Below the pieces are notes generated by a model. That model was not told where the DNA came from and did not search any database. It was given only the letters and a program-made list of their open reading frames with translations. DNA of 7,303 nucleotides from Candidatus Nomurabacteria bacterium (GTDB taxonomy: Bacteria > Patescibacteriota > Minisyncoccia > Phycocordibacterales > UBA9973): NCBI GenBank assembly GCA_943359425.1, contig CALRHN010000031.1, positions 1-7,303 of the forward strand, in the 5' to 3' direction. Made by a program: the position numbers and the translations under genes. Shown here in pieces: positions 6,045 to 7,303 of the stretch. How positions within the stretch are numbered: position 1 is the stretch's first letter; each line of letters begins with the position of its first letter.

Positions 6045-7303
6045 ATGAAAAAGACATTCAAGAAAATCATCACGGCAATACTGCAACTCGAGGCGCGGCT
6101 CGTATTGAAAAAATATCGTCCGAAAATAGTCGCCATCACGGGTTCCGTCGGCAAGACGTCGACGAAGGATGCCGTCTATGCCGTTCTCGCGCGCTTCTAT
6201 CATGTCAGGAAGAGCGACAAGAGCTATAACAACGAGATCTCCGTCCCGCTCACGATTCTCGGCATTCCGAACGGCTGGAATGATCCGTTAGTCTGGATCG
6301 CCAACATTTTCCATGGACTCGCCTTGCTCGTTTTCTCGAATCAATATCCCGAATGGCTCGTTATCGAAGCCGGCGTCGACCATCCCGGCGACATGAAGCG
6401 CCTTGTCTCCTATCTCTATGCCGATATCGTCATCATTACGCGCTTTCCCGACCTGCCGCCGCATATAGAATTCTTCCAGTCCAAAGACGATCTCATCGCC
6501 GAGAAGAAATTACTCATATCCGCACTGAAGAAAGACGGCACGCTCATCATCAATGCCGACGACGAAGCCGTGCTTGCGCTGAAGAACGAAGGTTCACATC
6601 GCATATTCTCATACGGATTCATCGACGAGGCCATGGTGCGCGCATCTGATCTCCAGATCCTTTATGCCGAAGACACACTCCTCAAATTCCCCAAAGGCAT
6701 TCAGTTCCGCGTCGACTATTTGGGTGCGAGTATGCCGGCATCTATCGAAGGCGCCTTCGGTATCAACCATCTCTATGCCGCACTCGGTGCCGTCTCCGTC
6801 GCAACGGCTCTCGATCTCAATATCGTCGAATCGCTCTCTGCTCTCTATCAGTATGACCTTCCTCCCGGCCGCATGCGCGCCATTCTCGGGCGACAGGGTG
6901 CTCTCATCGTCGATGACACGTATAACTCATCTCCGACGGCCTGCGAAGCCGCCCTTCACATCATGAAAGAGCTTGCCATCTCGGGTAAAAAAATAGCCGT
7001 TTTGGGCGATATGCTCGAACTCGGAAAACACACGGACGAAGCCCATGAGACCATCGGCGCGATGGCTGCCGCATCAATGGATATTCTTATTACGCTCGGC
7101 CTGCGGGCGAATTCTATTGCCCTCGGCGCAAAGAAAGCGGGGATGGCCGAAGACGCTATTTTAGAATTGCATAAACAGGAAGAAGTTCTCGAAGCCCTCC
7201 GCACCCTACTTGTTCCGGGCAATGCCATACTCGTCAAAGGTTCGCAAAATATGCGCATGGAGCGCATCGTAGAGGCCATAATGGAGCATCCGGAGGACAA
7301 AGA
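6045..7303 (+). CDS. murF: UDP-N-acetylmuramoyl-tripeptide--D-alanyl-D-alanine ligase MurF (3' end beyond window)
   Basis: The frame is open from ATG 6045 to the window edge (419 whole codons). MurF joins D-Ala-D-Ala to the UDP-MurNAc-tripeptide using ATP in the cytoplasm. Visible Mur-ligase motifs are the P-loop G-S-V-G-K-T-S-T (33-40), S-Y-N-N-E-I-S-V-P (60-68), E-A-G-V-D-H-P-G-D-M (108-117), the K-K pair at 154-155 in the region of the carbamylated lysine, N-A-D-D (170-173), G-I-N-H (239-242), D-D-T-Y-N-S-S-P (290-297), G-D-M-L-E-L-G (321-327) and V-K-G-S (397-400). The D-x-Y-N-x-x-P motif and L-G-D-M-x-E-L-G favour MurF over MurE. The P-loop lies at residue 33, against about residue 107 in E. 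coli, so the usual N-terminal UDP-binding domain is missing. An upstream start is excluded by the in-frame ftsI stop at 6039-6041. The C-terminal motifs suggest that little of the gene lies beyond the window. Confidence 0.9.
   Translation, partial: MKKTFKKIITAILQLEARLVLKKYRPKIVAITGSVGKTSTKDAVYAVLARFYHVRKSDKSYNNEISVPLTILGIPNGWNDPLVWIANIFHGLALLVFSNQYPEWLVIEAGVDHPGDMKRLVSYLYADIVIITRFPDLPPHIEFFQSKDDLIAEKKLLISALKKDGTLIINADDEAVLALKNEGSHRIFSYGFIDEAMVRASDLQILYAEDTLLKFPKGIQFRVDYLGASMPASIEGAFGINHLYAALGAVSVATALDLNIVESLSALYQYDLPPGRMRAILGRQGALIVDDTYNSSPTACEAALHIMKELAISGKKIAVLGDMLELGKHTDEAHETIGAMAAASMDILITLGLRANSIALGAKKAGMAEDAILELHKQEEVLEALRTLLVPGNAILVKGSQNMRMERIVEAIMEHPEDK

Noticed and set aside
5724..6203. 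159-codon open frame on the - strand across the ftsI-murF junction
   Set aside because: It covers conserved motifs of both sense genes, including KTGT of ftsI and the P-loop of murF, so it is a shadow.

Overview
The window looks like a chromosome segment from a Candidate Phyla Radiation bacterium (Patescibacteria, most likely the Parcubacteria group). This is an inference from gene style: a compact division/cell-wall (dcw) operon with very short gaps, a MurF that starts directly at its ATPase domain, a membrane protein ending in a carboxypeptidase-regulatory-like domain, and RsmH and PBP sequences that depart from the usual motifs. G+C is moderate. All stops used (TAA, TAG, TGA) fit the standard code. 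No rRNA, tRNA, CRISPR array or insertion sequence was seen. All genes lie on the + strand.

Left part (1-1577): the 3' end of a membrane protein with two hydrophobic segments and a small beta-sandwich-type C-terminal domain, then a complete membrane-anchored metallophosphoesterase with about four N-terminal helices and a full set of calcineurin-like metal-site motifs.

Middle part (1578-2520): an accessory unit. A 188-base intergenic stretch holds a possible promoter, several small hairpins that could form alternative pairings, and a strong intrinsic terminator. Next comes a bacterial aromatic amino acid (phenylalanine 4-) hydroxylase gene whose frame is broken by one extra A in a run of seven A's. 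All three iron ligands lie downstream of the break. A perfect 16-bp stem terminator closes the unit. The gene looks richer in A+T than its neighbours.

Right part (2520-7303): the start of the dcw cluster, mraZ - rsmH - ftsL-like - ftsI - murF (cut by the window end). Gaps are 3, 5, -11 and 3 bases, so this is very probably one operon. Its promoter is clear (TTGGCA-N17-TATAAT). Three GTGGGA repeats around it resemble MraZ operators, and a perfect consensus DnaA box (TTATCCACA) lies just upstream. The products would regulate the cluster (MraZ), modify 16S rRNA (RsmH), scaffold the divisome (FtsL-like), cross-link septal peptidoglycan (FtsI) and add D-Ala-D-Ala to the precursor (MurF). No murE lies between ftsI and murF.

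The points most worth a second look are the frameshifted hydroxylase, the structured RNA-like leader in front of it, the DnaA box and MraZ-type repeats at the dcw promoter, and the MurF that lacks its usual N-terminal substrate-binding domain. No wholly new system was recognised.
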